Shown here one piece after another: positions 55,043 to 64,000 of a DNA stretch of 64,000 nt. The position numbers were made by a program, and so were the translations under genes. Numbering within the stretch: position 1 is the first letter of the stretch; every line of letters begins with the position of its first letter. The stretch is from Phycisphaerales bacterium (GTDB taxonomy: Bacteria; Planctomycetota; Phycisphaerae; UBA1845; UTPLA1), in NCBI GenBank assembly GCA_020639075.1, contig JACKHI010000001.1, forward strand, positions 2,108,001 through 2,172,000. The letters run 5' to 3'. A model generated the notes under the pieces. That model searched no databases, was not told where the DNA came from, and was given only the letters and a program-made list of their open reading frames with translations.

Positions 55043-56899
55043 CTACGCCCGCCCCCGCCGCGACTTTTCCAGGTAGACCATCAGCACCGCGATGTCCGCC
55101 GGGCTGATGCCGGCGATGCGCTGTGCCTGGCCGATGTTGCGCGGATTGATCTTCGTGAATTTCTCGCGCGCCTCGTGTCGCAACTGGTCGATTGTCGAGT
55201 ATTCGAAATCCTCGGGGATTCCGCGGGATTCCATTTTCAGGAAGCGTTCGACTTCGCGTTGCTGCCGCTGGATGTAGCCGTCGTACTTCGCGTGAATCTG
55301 AACAGCCTCGGCAGCCTCGTACAACAACGACGGCGTCGCACCGGGCAGTTCGCCGTTTAGCCCGGCGCGCCATGCATCGCATTCAGGCCGGCTGTCGATT
55401 TCCAAATCACTGCGTCCCAGCAACGACAACACGCTCGCACCGTCGCGTTTTTCGCCGCGCGCCCACGCCTCGAACAAGGCGATCGCTTTTCGCTTAGTTT
55501 CGAACCGCGTCCATCGCGCTTCATCGACGAGCCCGATCTCGCGTCCCACGGGCGTGAGGCGTTCGTCGGCGTTGTCGCTGCGAAGGATCAATCGATACTC
55601 GGCGCGCGACGTGAACATCCGATACGGCTCGATCGTCCCCTTCGTCACGAGATCGTCGATCATCACGCCGATGTATCCCTGGTCGCGCCGCAGGACGAGC
55701 GGTTCACGCCCGGTCACGCGCGCCGCGGCATTGATGCCGGCCATGAGCCCCTGCCCCGCCGCTTCCTCGTAGCCGCTCGTCCCATTGATCTGCCCGGCCA
55801 GAAACAGCCCTGAAACGAGCTTTGTTTCCAATGTTGCTTTCGACTGGTGCGGCGGTACGTAGTCATACTCCACTGCGTAGCCGAGCTGCACGATGCGCGC
55901 GTTTTCCAGCCCCGGAATTGTGCGGACCATCGGCTCCTGCACATCGGCCGGCAGGGACGTGCTGATGCCGTTGCAGTAGATCCAGTCGCTCTCATAACCT
56001 TCGGGCTCCAGGAAAATCTGGTGCCGGTCCTTGTCGGCGAAACGTACGACTTTGTCCTCGATGCTCGGGCAGTACCGGGGCCCAGTCGATTCGATCTGAC
56101 CGGAGTACATCGGTGCGCGATCGAGATTGCCGTGTATCAGCGCATGCGTTCGCTCGTTTGTGTACGTGATCCAGCAGTCGATCTGCGGCTGCGTGATAAG
56201 GTCATTCATGAAGCTGAACGGCCTCAGTGCATCGTCGGCCGGCTGAACTTCGAGGCCGTCGTAGTTGATGCTGTCGCGCGCCAGTCGCGGCGGCGTCCCC
56301 GTCTTCAATCGTCCAAGCTCAAAACCGAGTTCGCGCAGCGTCGCGCTGAGTCCCACGGCACTGCCTTCGCCGACACGACCGCCCTCCGTCTTGCATTCGC
56401 CCGTATGCATCAGGGCGCGAAGGAACGTGCCCGTCGTGACGACAACAGCGCGGCACTCGAATCGTCGCCCATCCTGCAGACGCAATCCTCGGACTTCGCC
56501 GGCTACGACATCCAGCGAATCGACGCAGCCTTCAATCACGTCCAGATTCGGCGTCGACGCGATCATCGATCGCACTGCGTTCGCATAGAGCACGCGATCG
56601 CACTGTGCGCGGGGCGCCTGGACGGCGGGCCCCTTGCGCCGATTCAGCACGCGGAACTGAATCCCGCCGCGATCCGTTGCGAGGCCCATCAGGCCGCCGA
56701 GTGCGTCGATCTCGCGGACCATCTGCCCTTTGCCGATGCCGCCGATGGCGGGATTGCAGCTCATGCGACCGATGGCGTCGGCCTTCATCGTGATGAGCGC
56801 CGTTGGAATGCCGAGGCGCGCCGAAGCCCATGCGGCCTCGGTGCCGGCATGTCCGCCGCCGATCACGATGACTTCGTACGCGTTCGACATTTGCGACAT
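55043..56899 (-). CDS. mnmG: tRNA uridine-5-carboxymethylaminomethyl modification enzyme MnmG
   Basis: A 618-residue FAD enzyme that, with MnmE, modifies the wobble uridine of several tRNAs. The FAD-binding loop VIVIGGGHAGTEAA follows the start. Family motifs include MSCNPAIGGIGKGQMVREIDALGG, GTFLRALMHTGE, RVGEGSAVGLSATL and LVTKGTIEPYRMFTSRAEYRL. The C-terminal end FTKINPRNIGQAQRIAGISPADIAVLMVYLEK is the MnmE/tRNA-binding region. ATG codons at 56953, 56899 and 56890 are possible; 56899 gives the usual family length. The MnmE-like gene at 14724 is 40 kb away and lacks the C-terminal cysteine that MnmG-dependent modification needs. Confidence 0.95.
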   Translation of the reverse strand: MSQMSNAYEVIVIGGGHAGTEAAWASARLGIPTALITMKADAIGRMSCNPAIGGIGKGQMVREIDALGGLMGLATDRGGIQFRVLNRRKGPAVQAPRAQCDRVLYANAVRSMIASTPNLDVIEGCVDSLDVVAGEVRGLRLQDGRRFECRAVVVTTGTFLRALMHTGECKTEGGRVGEGSAVGLSATLRELGFELGRLKTGTPPRLARDSINYDGLEVQPADDALRPFSFMNDLITQPQIDCWITYTNERTHALIHGNLDRAPMYSGQIESTGPRYCPSIEDKVVRFADKDRHQIFLEPEGYESDWIYCNGISTSLPADVQEPMVRTIPGLENARIVQLGYAVEYDYVPPHQSKATLETKLVSGLFLAGQINGTSGYEEAAGQGLMAGINAAARVTGREPLVLRRDQGYIGVMIDDLVTKGTIEPYRMFTSRAEYRLILRSDNADERLTPVGREIGLVDEARWTRFETKRKAIALFEAWARGEKRDGASVLSLLGRSDLEIDSRPECDAWRAGLNGELPGATPSLLYEAAEAVQIHAKYDGYIQRQQREVERFLKMESRGIPEDFEYSTIDQLRHEAREKFTKINPRNIGQAQRIAGISPADIAVLMVYLEKSRRGRA

Positions 56900-57045
56900 G
56901 ATAGCGGCGAGTGCCCGGCGCTGTCTTGCCGTTGGGGCCGGTTGGGATTTCATCCGTTCAGAAAGCGAAGTGGTTTAATACGCAATTGCGGGAAAGGCGG
57001 CCCGCCTGGGTTTACAGAGCTCCCGCAAATCCGTGATGAACCAAG

Positions 57046-57077
57046 AAAAAAGGCCGCCTCGACTATCGAGGCGGCCT
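57046..57077 (-). terminator. Intrinsic terminator after the FG-GAP gene
   Basis: On the minus strand AGGCCGCCTCGA pairs perfectly with TCGAGGCGGCCT (12 bp, 3-base loop) and is followed by TTTTTT. It lies about 34 bases after the stop of the large FG-GAP gene and ahead of mnmG. Confidence 0.93.
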
Positions 57078-57110
57078 GCGTAGGTCACAAGTTGTCAGAA
57101 CCCCGTTGTA

Positions 57111-60100
57111 TCAGGGCAATGACGAGTCGTTCAGACCGAACGAGTTGCCATAGATCAGGTAGGCTTCTCCGGACGCCTGACGCCGCTCGCTGGGGGCAAT
57201 GATGTTGATCAAGTCGGCCTGCGGCGCGCCGAGCATGATATCAACGAAACCGTCGCCATCGATGTCGCCGATGAGCGACACGGCCTCGATCGGCGCCTCG
57301 TCCGGCGTCGCATCGTCCGGACCGGAATTCTTCTCGAACGCAGATACGAAGATCATTCCCTTCAGTACGCGCTGATTGTTGACGTTTCGCCTGTTGAGGT
57401 CCTGCGGAAGCAGGAACGTCTTGTTGGCGAGCAGCGTCGGATCGCCGAAGATGAGGTAGGCGACGCCCTGACGAAGGACGTGCTTCACCGAGATATTCGC
57501 TCCGGTCTTGTTGACCCAGACCGCCTGCGGCGTATAGGTGCGGCGGAGACACGTGATCGTCGGGATATCAGGCAACGGCGCCGGGAACTCGGTTCGCGAC
57601 GTGATGGCCGAGACGCCCAGCTGCTCTGCGGTGAGTGCAAGCATTGCATTGATAAGGGCACTCTGCGCATCCGCGGCGGACGTCGTCGCCGGTCGCAACG
57701 GAATCGCCGTTCCGACCGTCAGTGCATTGTCGAAGTCGTATTCGAACGTCGTGACTTTGGGCGTCTGGAGCGAACCCGTGCTCATGACGACGGTATTCCC
57801 GTCGGCCACGGGGCCCGTGAACTCGATCTTGACGGACGGCCACACTTGGCCGGGCGCCGTGATGAGCAGATCGTCGTTTCCGTCACGGTTAAAGTCGCCC
57901 GCGGACGCAACGCCGTGCTGACCGTGTTCCGTGGCGAAGAAGTTGGTGTTGCCCGGCGTACCGCCACCGAGTCTGGCGCCTGGCGTACCGCCGATGAACT
58001 TGACGCCCGGGAAGTTGACGCCGGAGAAATTCTGGCGACCGACCTGCTCGGGCACGATTGAATTCGTCACGTTCTGGTAGATCTGGCGCCCGAAGAGAAC
58101 GCCAACATAACCGGCATCGGCGCCGATATCGTCATCGGTCGTCAAACCGTCGCCGTCCTGGTCGACATTCATGGCGTCATAGAGTTCGGCGGCGAAGTAT
58201 GCGTCGGGGTTTCCGTCGCCGTCCATGTCGCCTGCAATGCCCTGGACGCGACCAAACTGATCGTCGTTGTGGCTGCCGCGAACCTCGATGCGCTCGGGCA
58301 GATCGCAAGGCCGTCCCGAGCCGAGCGTCGGCGTGCCGAAGATGATGTAGGACTTGCCGTTGTTGTTCAACGGATTCATTTCGATACCGCAATTGATATC
58401 CGGTACGATCGGGTCGTTGTCGCTTCCGGGAGCACCCATCGCGATGTCTGCGACCCCATCGAGATTGATGTCGCCGGCGTGCCGGGCGAAGCCCAACGCG
58501 TCACCCACCTCTTCGCCGATGATGTCGGCGACTGTCTGTATGCCGCACAGAATTCGTGTGTCCACAGCTCCATCACGGCAGTGGAACGACGGCCAGGACA
58601 TGGGGCGTGCTTCGTCACTTTCCGGATCACCGTTTGTCGGGGCAATTGGCGGACAATGGGTGAACTCAATGTTGTTCGAGCTGTAATCGCCGGCCTCCAG
58701 AATCGATACAAAGCCCGATTCCGACAAGAGCCCGGTAATCGACACTTGCACGGAGTCAACACGGAACATCGAGAACTTGGTTGCACAATCTTCGTGAATC
58801 TCGATGCGCAGCGTGCCCGCGCCGCTCAGCATCAGGTTGCGCGTGGGTTCAGGGAGCACAAAGTTATTCGCGAAGACAATGTTGTCCTCAAGGATCGTTC
58901 CGGCATTGAGCGCTGCCGGCGCGTCCGCATCCGGCGGAGGATCCGCACCCTGCCACAGCAGGCCTTCACGCACTGTTCCGGGTATGAAGTTACCATTGCC
59001 GTCGTCGAGCCCGACGCGAAGTGTCGGCGCGCCGAAGGCTTCACCCGTGATAAACACAGACGTCTGCAGGACGTTGTTGAACCGGGCATTGAAATCAAAG
59101 CCCGCCGATGTGCCGACCAGAGCCGTCGCATTGTTCGGATCATTGGAATATTCACCGCCCAACTGAACCGTCAGACCCACGGCGGTCGGCGTGGCGAGCG
59201 AGCCGCCGGCCGGCGCCGAGACGAGTACTTCGGCAACGGGCGAGAAAATCGTGTCGATATCCGGAATGACGTCCACCGTGTACCCAAAGAGGGATTCCGG
59301 GTCGAAGAGCTGCGAGGGCTGGCTCCACGCGCCTCGAATTCGACCACCGCGATAGCCGCCAGCGGGGCGCTGACCCGCGAGGACCTCAAGCGGTCGGCGA
59401 ATACCGGCCCCCGTCCAAACACCGGCCGGACCATCATCCGGCACGCCGTCATTGTCAAGATCCGCCCCCGTGAAGATCGGCAACACGAGCTCATCGCTGG
59501 CGTTGAAGAAGACGTATCCCGACGCGGTCAGGAACCCGCCCAGATCGTCATTGGTAACGCCGTTGCATCCAACGCCGAAGCCGGTCACATCGGCACACAC
59601 GTGACCGTCACGATTGCCGAGTCCGGGCAACGCGAGCGGGTTTCGACTTCGGTTCGCGGGCACGCAGGCGACATCAAGATCACGGATCGCGATCGGATTG
59701 AGTCCGCTTTCGATCGTGGGCCCATCCGGGAACGGATTCGGGAAGTCGTCCTGGTAACGCGTCTTGATCTCAAAACCAGTCGTCGTCATTGCGGGTTCGC
59801 CAATGAACGCGTTTGAACTGACTTCGAGCATGAGTTCCTCGACGTCCGCTGTGGGGCGAACGAACAGGATGAATCGGCCGTCGTACACGGAGGGCGGAAC
59901 GGGATCACCGATCGCGACCGGAAGCGCCGGCGTATCCAACACGAACGCAGCCTCCGCCGTGAATTCGCCGTCCATCGTGAAATCGGTGGCAAGGATGTTC
60001 ACATCGATTTCCGGTCCGTCCGCATTTTCCAGCTTGAGTTTCATCACGAACGGCAGGTTCTGCCCGTCGCTTCGCTTGCCTTCAATCGTAATCAACAACG

Positions 60101-61736
60101 AGCCCAGCGTGGTGATGCGCGCCGAATCCAGTTCGAAGTCAACTGTCGGCGGATAGAACGGGATCGGATTCGCCGGATCGAACGGCTGCCATGAGTTGGC
60201 GGCGATCGCGTCGTTGACGGCGACCTCCGAATTCAGGTCATTCGGGACGAACCGCGGCACGATGTTCAGACAGGGAAATGCCGGAACGGTATCTGTGTCA
60301 TATTTGCAGGAGTCGCAGGGATCGTCGTCTTCGGCGTCGAAAATACCAACGCCGTACGGATAACCGATGAAGTAATCCGGCAGACCGTCGCCGGTCAGAT
60401 CATTCACTCCGGCCGCAGATGTCACGCCCATGCTGAGTCCGAGCGATGCCGGCTGCGGAATGATGTGTCCACGGATGTTGAATATCGTATTGAATCGCGG
60501 ATCGTTGGACGGGAACGAAATGAACGATCCGACTGTGTTCAAACTGATCTGGCCGGCGTAGCGCCCCGATCCGAACGGCAGCAACTGGGCGAGATCCGGA
60601 TCGATGCGTCGTTCGCGTCCGTAGATGACATAGACTTCTCCAACGCGCGGATTATTGAAGGGGCTCGCGGTTTCAGCACCGACGACGAAGTCAGCCAATC
60701 CGTCGCCATCGAGGTCGCCGAGCGGCGCCATGAACGCACCTGCACGACCGCCGCGAACGGGATCATCCGGGGCGCCGTCGAACCCCTGAAGAATCGCGCC
60801 GGCCGTACGGCCGCCGACCAACTGGAGGTCCACGACGTCGGACGGGGCTCGCAACAACTGCACGGATCCAACAGCATAGACGTTGACCACAGGATTATTG
60901 CCGTCGCTCAATTCGACTCGAACGAAGTAAGGGATCGGGCGACCGCCTTCGTCTGTCTCGACGCGAGTGGGCACCTCGTTCAGATCGATTTCGATTTCCT
61001 GGTTGAATTGCGCGAGGAATCCGGCCGGAATCGTGCCGCCGCCGATGACGTTCTCAGCAAGGAGAATCGGGGGCTGCGTCGCATCGTTCGACGAATTTCG
61101 ATCCTTATCGAAGAAGAAGCGCGCCGTCAGCGTGTCCTGATTGCTTTCCGGGTCGCTAACAGTATAGCGGATCGTCAGGATATCACGATTGGTCAGACCA
61201 GCGTTGCTCGCAGGCAACTGAACTGTCAGCGTCGGCGGCGCGTTCTCCACTTCGACTCCCGCTTCATTGACCAACACAGGTTCGAGTGCGGACACGCGGA
61301 TCGGCCGGTTGCCCGTCCCCGCGTTCGGATCAAACGTGCCATCGCTGATTTCGGCGAAGATCGAATATGAACCGGCGGGAACTGTATTGGTCGGCCAGAA
61401 GGCAGTGCCATTGGCGGTGCCGGGACCGACTTGGAAATTCGAAAGGATCGGAATCTCACCGCCAGAGGGCGCCGCTGCAAAGACGCGGACCGTAGCGCGA
61501 TCTTCATCGTCCCCCGCCGTAAACAGGATCTCAACAAGGTCGCCCTGCTCGGCGACAAAGTTGCCCTGAGGCGTGACCACTTCCGTGATGATAATTCGCG
61601 GTGCGGTATTAATGTCCGCCGGGGGCGGATTCAAACCAGCGCCGTCACCCATCGGGCATTCCATGCCTAACAACGAAACCACGCCCACGAAGAGCGCGGC
61701 AACAGACAATTTCGACCGAATCATTCGTCGATTCAT
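57111..61736 (-). CDS. Giant FG-GAP repeat (integrin-alpha-like) surface protein
   Basis: A 1541-residue exported protein. The N-terminal signal ends near LLGMEC, a possible but imperfect lipobox. Residues 45-300 look like Ig/cadherin-type beta modules (ITEVVTPQGNFVAEQGDLVEI, VSDPESNQDTLTARF). FG-GAP units with calcium-binding loops follow: GDLDGDGLADFVVGA, NLDGVADIAMGAPG, GDMDGDGNPDAYFA, DFNRDGNDDLLITAPG and DIDGDGFVDIMLGAPQ, consistent with a seven-bladed propeller interrupted by long inserts. GGAGGAA before the ATG is a near-perfect ribosome site. There is no PEP-CTERM signal. Probably a calcium-dependent adhesin or matrix protein; ligand unknown. Confidence 0.9.
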   Translation of the reverse strand: MNRRMIRSKLSVAALFVGVVSLLGMECPMGDGAGLNPPPADINTAPRIIITEVVTPQGNFVAEQGDLVEILFTAGDDEDRATVRVFAAAPSGGEIPILSNFQVGPGTANGTAFWPTNTVPAGSYSIFAEISDGTFDPNAGTGNRPIRVSALEPVLVNEAGVEVENAPPTLTVQLPASNAGLTNRDILTIRYTVSDPESNQDTLTARFFFDKDRNSSNDATQPPILLAENVIGGGTIPAGFLAQFNQEIEIDLNEVPTRVETDEGGRPIPYFVRVELSDGNNPVVNVYAVGSVQLLRAPSDVVDLQLVGGRTAGAILQGFDGAPDDPVRGGRAGAFMAPLGDLDGDGLADFVVGAETASPFNNPRVGEVYVIYGRERRIDPDLAQLLPFGSGRYAGQISLNTVGSFISFPSNDPRFNTIFNIRGHIIPQPASLGLSMGVTSAAGVNDLTGDGLPDYFIGYPYGVGIFDAEDDDPCDSCKYDTDTVPAFPCLNIVPRFVPNDLNSEVAVNDAIAANSWQPFDPANPIPFYPPTVDFELDSARITTLGSLLITIEGKRSDGQNLPFVMKLKLENADGPEIDVNILATDFTMDGEFTAEAAFVLDTPALPVAIGDPVPPSVYDGRFILFVRPTADVEELMLEVSSNAFIGEPAMTTTGFEIKTRYQDDFPNPFPDGPTIESGLNPIAIRDLDVACVPANRSRNPLALPGLGNRDGHVCADVTGFGVGCNGVTNDDLGGFLTASGYVFFNASDELVLPIFTGADLDNDGVPDDGPAGVWTGAGIRRPLEVLAGQRPAGGYRGGRIRGAWSQPSQLFDPESLFGYTVDVIPDIDTIFSPVAEVLVSAPAGGSLATPTAVGLTVQLGGEYSNDPNNATALVGTSAGFDFNARFNNVLQTSVFITGEAFGAPTLRVGLDDGNGNFIPGTVREGLLWQGADPPPDADAPAALNAGTILEDNIVFANNFVLPEPTRNLMLSGAGTLRIEIHEDCATKFSMFRVDSVQVSITGLLSESGFVSILEAGDYSSNNIEFTHCPPIAPTNGDPESDEARPMSWPSFHCRDGAVDTRILCGIQTVADIIGEEVGDALGFARHAGDINLDGVADIAMGAPGSDNDPIVPDINCGIEMNPLNNNGKSYIIFGTPTLGSGRPCDLPERIEVRGSHNDDQFGRVQGIAGDMDGDGNPDAYFAAELYDAMNVDQDGDGLTTDDDIGADAGYVGVLFGRQIYQNVTNSIVPEQVGRQNFSGVNFPGVKFIGGTPGARLGGGTPGNTNFFATEHGQHGVASAGDFNRDGNDDLLITAPGQVWPSVKIEFTGPVADGNTVVMSTGSLQTPKVTTFEYDFDNALTVGTAIPLRPATTSAADAQSALINAMLALTAEQLGVSAITSRTEFPAPLPDIPTITCLRRTYTPQAVWVNKTGANISVKHVLRQGVAYLIFGDPTLLANKTFLLPQDLNRRNVNNQRVLKGMIFVSAFEKNSGPDDATPDEAPIEAVSLIGDIDGDGFVDIMLGAPQADLINIIAPSERRQASGEAYLIYGNSFGLNDSSLP

Positions 61737-62148
61737 CGCTGAGATTCCTCCGACGCGAGCGACACCGGCTTAAGCGGTGTTCTCGGCGTCATGCGTGGGA
61801 TGCCGGTAGGATTTTCCCCTCATGTGTATCCTATCCGGCGGCCATTCCGCCGGTCAAGCATGAGGAGTCCGCAAGTACGGCATCCACAGTACGTTGGACG
61901 ATATTCCGACGAGGCGTCCGAAAAACGGAGCACCGATCGGACCATTCCGCTGATCGTTATCCAAACAGCACGCCCGGAAACCCGAAGACTCGTTCCAATT
62001 GCTTCAGTGCTTTTCGTGCGTCAATCCGCCAGAACAAGATTAGGCCCTCGCCAAGTGTCTGCGAGAATCCGGCTCGGCCATCGGGCCGTGACGCGTATAA
62101 TCCCGCCAACATCGGACCGTCCGGTTCCCCAGGCCTCTTTCGGTGGAA
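61737..62148 (+). promoter_or_regulatory. Divergent intergenic region with a candidate -10 box at 62096-62101
   Basis: 412 bases between the FG-GAP gene and the radical SAM gene. TATAAT at 62096-62101 lies 47 bases before the radical SAM ATG; no clear -35 is visible. Nothing else is recognised in the gap. Confidence 0.45.
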
Positions 62149-64000
62149 ATGTCTTTGATTGACAAACAGTTAGCTTCGGAAGTGAGCAATCACCTGTTGC
62201 CGTATGTACAGCAGCCGGCGCAGTACATCGGCCGCGAATGGAATCAGCTCGTCAAGGACGGTGACTGGGAGGCGGCCGAAATCCGCGTCGCCGTCGCTTT
62301 TCCGGACGCCTACACGATCGGCATGTCGCACCTGGGCTGTCAGATCATCTATTGGCTGTGCAATCACACAGCGGGCGTCTGCGCGGAACGCGTTTATGCA
62401 CCCTGGACTGACGCAGAGGCCATCATGCGCTCTCGCAAGATGCCGCTTTTCACATGGGACACGCGTCAGCCTGTCGGTTCGGCGGATATTTTCGCCGTAT
62501 CCCTTCAATACGAACTTGGATTCACAAATCTGTTGAACATGCTCGAGCTCGCGGAGATTCCTATCCTCGCGTCGAAACGAGACGACAGCCATCCAATTGT
62601 CATCGCCGGAGGACCCCAGGCCGATAACCCCGAGCCTGTGGCCGATTTCATTGACCTTGTCGTCATTGGCGATGGTGAGGCCTCGATGGCCGGGATCCTC
62701 GATCTCTATGGGCGTCTGAAGGCCAGCGGCGTCCGCCGCCGCGAGATGATCGAGATCATCGCCCGCGAATTCCCATGGATTTACGCACCATCGCTATATG
62801 CCGTTTCGTATGGCGAAGATGGGACGATCGAGCGTGTTGCGCCGAGAATCACAGGACTTCCCGCTCAGATCGAGCGATGCCAGACGCTTGATTTTGAGAA
62901 TGCCCCATTTCCGGAGCGGCCGTTGGTCCCATATGTCGATGTCGTGCACGATCGCATCGCGATCGAGGTAATGCGCGGCTGCCCGCAACGATGCCGGTTT
63001 TGCCACGCGGGTTACACGAAACGACCGGTCGGAGTTCGCTCGGTCGAGAAGATCCTCTCGCTGGCGGAATCCCAATATCGAGCGACGGGCCACAGCGAGC
63101 TGGGCCTGCTCAGCCTGTCGACCGCAGACTATCCGCATTTGAAGGAGCTGTCGGCTCGGATCAACGAGCATTTCGATGCACGGCGCGTCAGTATTTCGAT
63201 GCCCTCGCTCCGAGTCGACAAGATGTTGCAGAACATCCCATGGATGGCGAGCAATGTCCGAAAAAGTGGGCTGACAATTGCCGTGGAGGCGGCCCGTGAT
63301 CGAATGCGCGCCGCCATTCGCAAGAAGGTGACGGACGGCAATCTGATCGACGGAATTCTGGAGGCCTACAAGGCGGGCTGGAATCGCGTCAAGTGCTACT
63401 ACATGGTGGGATTCCCGGGCGAAACGCCGGATGACATCGAAGGCATCTACGACATCTCGGTGGATCTTTCCGAAGCGCGGCGCCGCATCAACAAGGGCCC
63501 TGCAAAAATCACAGCCAGCGTCAGTTGGCTCGTACCAAAGCCGTACACGCCGTTTCAGTGGGCGGCCCAACCGCACGTGGAGTATTTTCAGGATGCGCGA
63601 CGTCGGCTGTCGGAGCGGAGCCGAAACGGCCGCAACCGGGCAGTGACGGTCAAGGCGCACGATCCGCAGCGATCGATCCTGGAGGCGGTTCTGTCGCGTG
63701 GAGACCGTCGGCTTGGCGCGACGATTCTGTCAGCGTTTCGGCGAGGGGCGAGATTCGACGGCTGGGATGAGTGCTTTGACAACGACCTTTGGAGAGGGGC
63801 CTTCGACGATACGGGCATCGATCCGGACTGGTATGCGCATCGGGAGCGGTCGTTCGAGGAGATTCTGCCCTGGGACCACATCCGTTCCGGGCCGAAGCGC
63901 GACTATCTTGAGGATCAGTATTCGGACGTCTATTCCAGGACGGAGCAGGCGCGTCCGCAGGCAGGAATCGTGCCGCTCCATATTCTCTCCGCCGGGACGG
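62149..64000 (+). CDS. Radical SAM protein, TIGR03960-like (5' part, cut by window end)
   Basis: An open frame from ATG 62149 to the window end (617 codons, no stop). The N-terminal 230 residues resemble a B12-binding-like domain (VAVAFPDAYTIGMSHLGCQIIYWL, VIGDGEASM). The radical SAM cluster motif is CPQRCRFC with C278, C282 and C285, preceded by IEVMRGC. LSTADYPHL, VSISMPSLRVDKM, RKSGLTIAVEAARDRMR and VKCYYMVGFPGETPDDI are typical of the long TIGR03960/TIGR03936 proteins, often linked with ribosome or RNase G genes. The reaction is not known to me. The frame is read directly from the bases; the missing 3' part may include a DUF2344-like domain. Confidence 0.88.
   Translation, partial: MSLIDKQLASEVSNHLLPYVQQPAQYIGREWNQLVKDGDWEAAEIRVAVAFPDAYTIGMSHLGCQIIYWLCNHTAGVCAERVYAPWTDAEAIMRSRKMPLFTWDTRQPVGSADIFAVSLQYELGFTNLLNMLELAEIPILASKRDDSHPIVIAGGPQADNPEPVADFIDLVVIGDGEASMAGILDLYGRLKASGVRRREMIEIIAREFPWIYAPSLYAVSYGEDGTIERVAPRITGLPAQIERCQTLDFENAPFPERPLVPYVDVVHDRIAIEVMRGCPQRCRFCHAGYTKRPVGVRSVEKILSLAESQYRATGHSELGLLSLSTADYPHLKELSARINEHFDARRVSISMPSLRVDKMLQNIPWMASNVRKSGLTIAVEAARDRMRAAIRKKVTDGNLIDGILEAYKAGWNRVKCYYMVGFPGETPDDIEGIYDISVDLSEARRRINKGPAKITASVSWLVPKPYTPFQWAAQPHVEYFQDARRRLSERSRNGRNRAVTVKAHDPQRSILEAVLSRGDRRLGATILSAFRRGARFDGWDECFDNDLWRGAFDDTGIDPDWYAHRERSFEEILPWDHIRSGPKRDYLEDQYSDVYSRTEQARPQAGIVPLHILSAGT

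Noticed and set aside
58269..59816. 515-codon open frame antisense to the FG-GAP gene
   Set aside because: Arg-rich, motif-free, and fully inside a well-supported gene on the other strand.

Overview
This GC-rich bacterial window carries a gene set typical of Planctomycetota, probably a Phycisphaerae-like or related lineage. The pointers are an ECF sigma factor of the planctomycete TIGR02999 type beside an FHA protein and a Ser/Thr kinase with TPRs, a prepilin-like protein with a DG-type C-terminal region, PEP-CTERM and FG-GAP surface proteins, and a DUF2924/serine-recombinase cassette. Taxonomy is inferred from gene content only.

Layout, left to right. 1-8.4 kb: an empty leader region, then a tightly overlapping operon for a membrane-linked molybdenum oxidoreductase (cytochrome b-like protein, NasC-like catalytic subunit, four-cluster ferredoxin, Rieske protein, small membrane protein) ending in a SLAC1/TehA-type anion channel, with a ClC transporter gene converging on it. 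8.4-12.6 kb: a recombinase cassette (HARE-HTH, DUF2924, large serine recombinase, small HTH protein) followed by a diverged direct duplication and tRNA-Lys(UUU). 12.7-23.1 kb: housekeeping genes, namely coaX, an MnmE-like GTPase without its C-terminal cysteine motif, an RlmI-like methyltransferase, ygfZ, idi, ppdK with a histone-like tail, and metG.

23.1-31.3 kb is an accessory island. A KAP NTPase gene is framed by inverted copies of a roughly 60-bp palindromic element; then come a fibronectin-III protein, a two-helix membrane protein, a third copy of the element, and a matrixin-like protein whose catalytic Glu is Asn. 31.3-46.4 kb is mostly envelope and core metabolism: prepilin-like protein, a pair of paralogous secreted proteins, endonuclease V, an Ig-domain lipoprotein, a PafA-like phosphatase, a c-di-AMP synthase operon with a zinc-ribbon microprotein, a 2-hydroxyacid dehydrogenase, an alkyltransferase-like protein, a GH10-like protein, gpmI and sodA.

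46.4-49.6 kb has few genes (a LRV/HEAT-like protein and hmgA) and is crowded with short perfect hairpins. 49.6-64 kb holds the ECF/FHA/kinase signalling locus, a PEP-CTERM protein, mnmG, a 1541-residue FG-GAP protein and the 5' part of a TIGR03960-like radical SAM gene that runs off the window. The best candidates for new biology are the repeat-framed KAP cassette, the hairpin arrays, the recombinase cassette with its duplicated flank, the PPDK tail, and several enzyme-like proteins that lack catalytic residues.
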